Assembly: GCA_026996795.1 (NCBI GenBank)
Contig: JALWKC010000271.1
Span: forward strand, 1 to 32,306
Source of the DNA: Lysobacterales bacterium
GTDB taxonomy: Bacteria > Pseudomonadota > Gammaproteobacteria > Xanthomonadales > Marinicellaceae
Length of the DNA stretch: 32,306 bases
Reading direction: 5' to 3'
The notes below the pieces were generated by a model, which worked only from the letters and a program-made list of their open reading frames with translations, was not told the DNA's origin and ran no database searches. A program made the position numbers and the translations under genes. Shown here piece by piece: positions 31,570 to 32,306 of this stretch. Position 1 is the first letter of the stretch. Each line of letters begins with the position of its first letter.

Positions 31570-32306
31570 TCATTTTTGGCCCGCTTCAGCCGCCGGGGTT
31601 TTGCCGGCCGGTTCTGCCTTGACCACTCTCAGTGTGGAACGCGGTGCCCGGCACACCACCTCAACAAACTGTTTCGGCAGCGAATGGCTGGGCCAGGGTT
31701 TGATTGCCTTGCCATCGATGGGCAGGGTGGGCATAAAATGCGTGATGCGCCGGGGCTTCTGGTTGATGAGCCAATCGTAAATCACGCTGTAGGCCAGAAT
31801 GCGCGTGACGTAATCGCGGGTTTCCCGATAAGGTATGGTTTCCAGCCAGATATCCGGCGGACCAGGCAGGTTTTTCAGCCAGCGTTCGGCAGCCCGTTCA
31901 CCGGCATTGTAGGCCGCAGCGGCCAGAATGGGCTGGTTGCCGTAGCGGTCAAAAAGCTCTCGCTGATAGGCAATGCCCAAGGTGGTGTTGAAAACCGGAT
32001 CAAACAACTGTTCAGGGCCAGCATAATCCAGGCCCAGTTTTTTGCTTATCCGGGCGGCCGTGGTGTCCAGCAACTGCATCAGTCCACGGGCATGGGCATG
32101 GGATTCGGCATGCGGGTCCCAGCCACTTTCAGAGCGAATAACCGCCATGATCCATTCTGGCGACAGGTTCTGGCCCAGGGCCTTGTGCCGGATGTGTTCG
32201 GTTTCAGCATGCGGAAAACGCCGCCGGTAATCTTTCCAGTGGCCGGTATCGCCCATGATGGCCATCAGCTTGTTGTGCCAGCCTTCGGTTTTTACCCGTT
32301 TGGCCA
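31570..32306 (-). CDS. slt: Soluble lytic murein transglycosylase, C-terminal part
   Basis: Slt70-type enzymes cleave peptidoglycan glycan strands in the periplasm, leaving 1,6-anhydro ends. Only the last 244 residues are here and the frame stays open to the window edge (AKRVKTEGWHNKLMAIMG), so the gene starts outside. The catalytic domain is intact. The active Glu is in AVIRSESGWDP, followed by ARGLMQLLDTTA, AAAYNAGERAAERWL and WLETIPYRETRDYVTRILAY. The C-terminal tail (ITHFMPTLPIDGKAIKPWPS onward, about 60 residues) is longer than E. coli Slt70 and rich in Pro, Lys and Ala. An internal ATG at 32263-32265 is not a plausible start. cca follows after 19 nt. Confidence 0.94.
   Translation of the reverse strand, partial: AKRVKTEGWHNKLMAIMGDTGHWKDYRRRFPHAETEHIRHKALGQNLSPEWIMAVIRSESGWDPHAESHAHARGLMQLLDTTAARISKKLGLDYAGPEQLFDPVFNTTLGIAYQRELFDRYGNQPILAAAAYNAGERAAERWLKNLPGPPDIWLETIPYRETRDYVTRILAYSVIYDWLINQKPRRITHFMPTLPIDGKAIKPWPSHSLPKQFVEVVCRAPRSTLRVVKAEPAGKTPAAEAGQK

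Overview
The window looks like a chromosomal segment of a moderately GC-rich gammaproteobacterium. The content is almost entirely housekeeping: atpIB, comM/ubiK/PII, a complete bioB-F-H-C-D cluster, comF, rsmJ, gltA, a type B L31 gene, mscL, glnA, tatD, cca and slt. A secreted protein with an N-terminal GFWWNP...GSGY module, and TonB-receptor style, fit a Xanthomonadales/Lysobacterales-like or neighbouring lineage. That placement is inference. No rRNA, tRNA, CRISPR, prophage or intact transposase was seen.

Layout. 1-780 (minus): start of the ATP synthase operon (atpI, then atpB running off the left edge), with a good sigma70 promoter and a terminator-like leader hairpin. 780-1240: gene-poor, with an 18-bp-stem hairpin and a decayed reading frame. 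1242-3746 (minus): orphan TonB-dependent receptor with its own promoter and terminator. 3854-5734 (minus): comM and ubiK. 6023-7862 (plus): SEC-C/prolyl-4-hydroxylase-fold oxygenase, PII protein, an AT-rich patch, and an OsmC-like protein. 7895-10170 (minus): pepD-like peptidase and a DUF1338 dioxygenase-like gene. 10456-12218 (plus): a voltage-gated-type K+ channel overlapping an aldo/keto reductase by 4 nt. 12220-16856 (minus): bioB-bioF-bioH-bioC-bioD, preceded by a promoter and a candidate BirA operator. 16922-17620 (plus): comF, converging on rsmJ-gltA (17617-19672, minus). 19977-20222 (minus): L31. 20670-21877 (plus): phosphatase plus lipoprotein. 21891-22925 (minus): methionine-R-sulfoxide reductase and mscL. 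23229-25800 (minus): glnA and an NAD-dependent epimerase/dehydratase. 26207-27595 (plus): MATE exporter. 27649-28473 (minus): tatD. 28542-30142 (plus): two secreted proteins of unknown function. 30228-32306 (minus): cca and the 3' part of slt.

Two dispersed repeat families occupy the intergenic gaps. One is a ~155-bp element with inverted ends GGAAGCTCTGATTGAATC flanked by YTAR-like target sites, as expected for a non-autonomous IS5-group derivative. It has copies at 20484 and 23071 and a remnant at 10271. The other is a palindromic family built on TTATTAACCYGG, at 1128, 5910, 22498 and 26003. The last copy is a highly structured 164-bp unit.

The most interesting gene arrangement is the channel-reductase pair. 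Animal Kv channels carry beta subunits that are themselves aldo/keto reductases, so a bacterial Kv-type channel translationally coupled to an aldo/keto reductase is a plausible redox-sensing channel module. The biotin cluster encodes every step from pimeloyl-ACP precursor methylation to biotin except bioA, which must lie elsewhere or be replaced. The PII protein and glnA both point to standard nitrogen control, but no amtB or ntrBC is present here.
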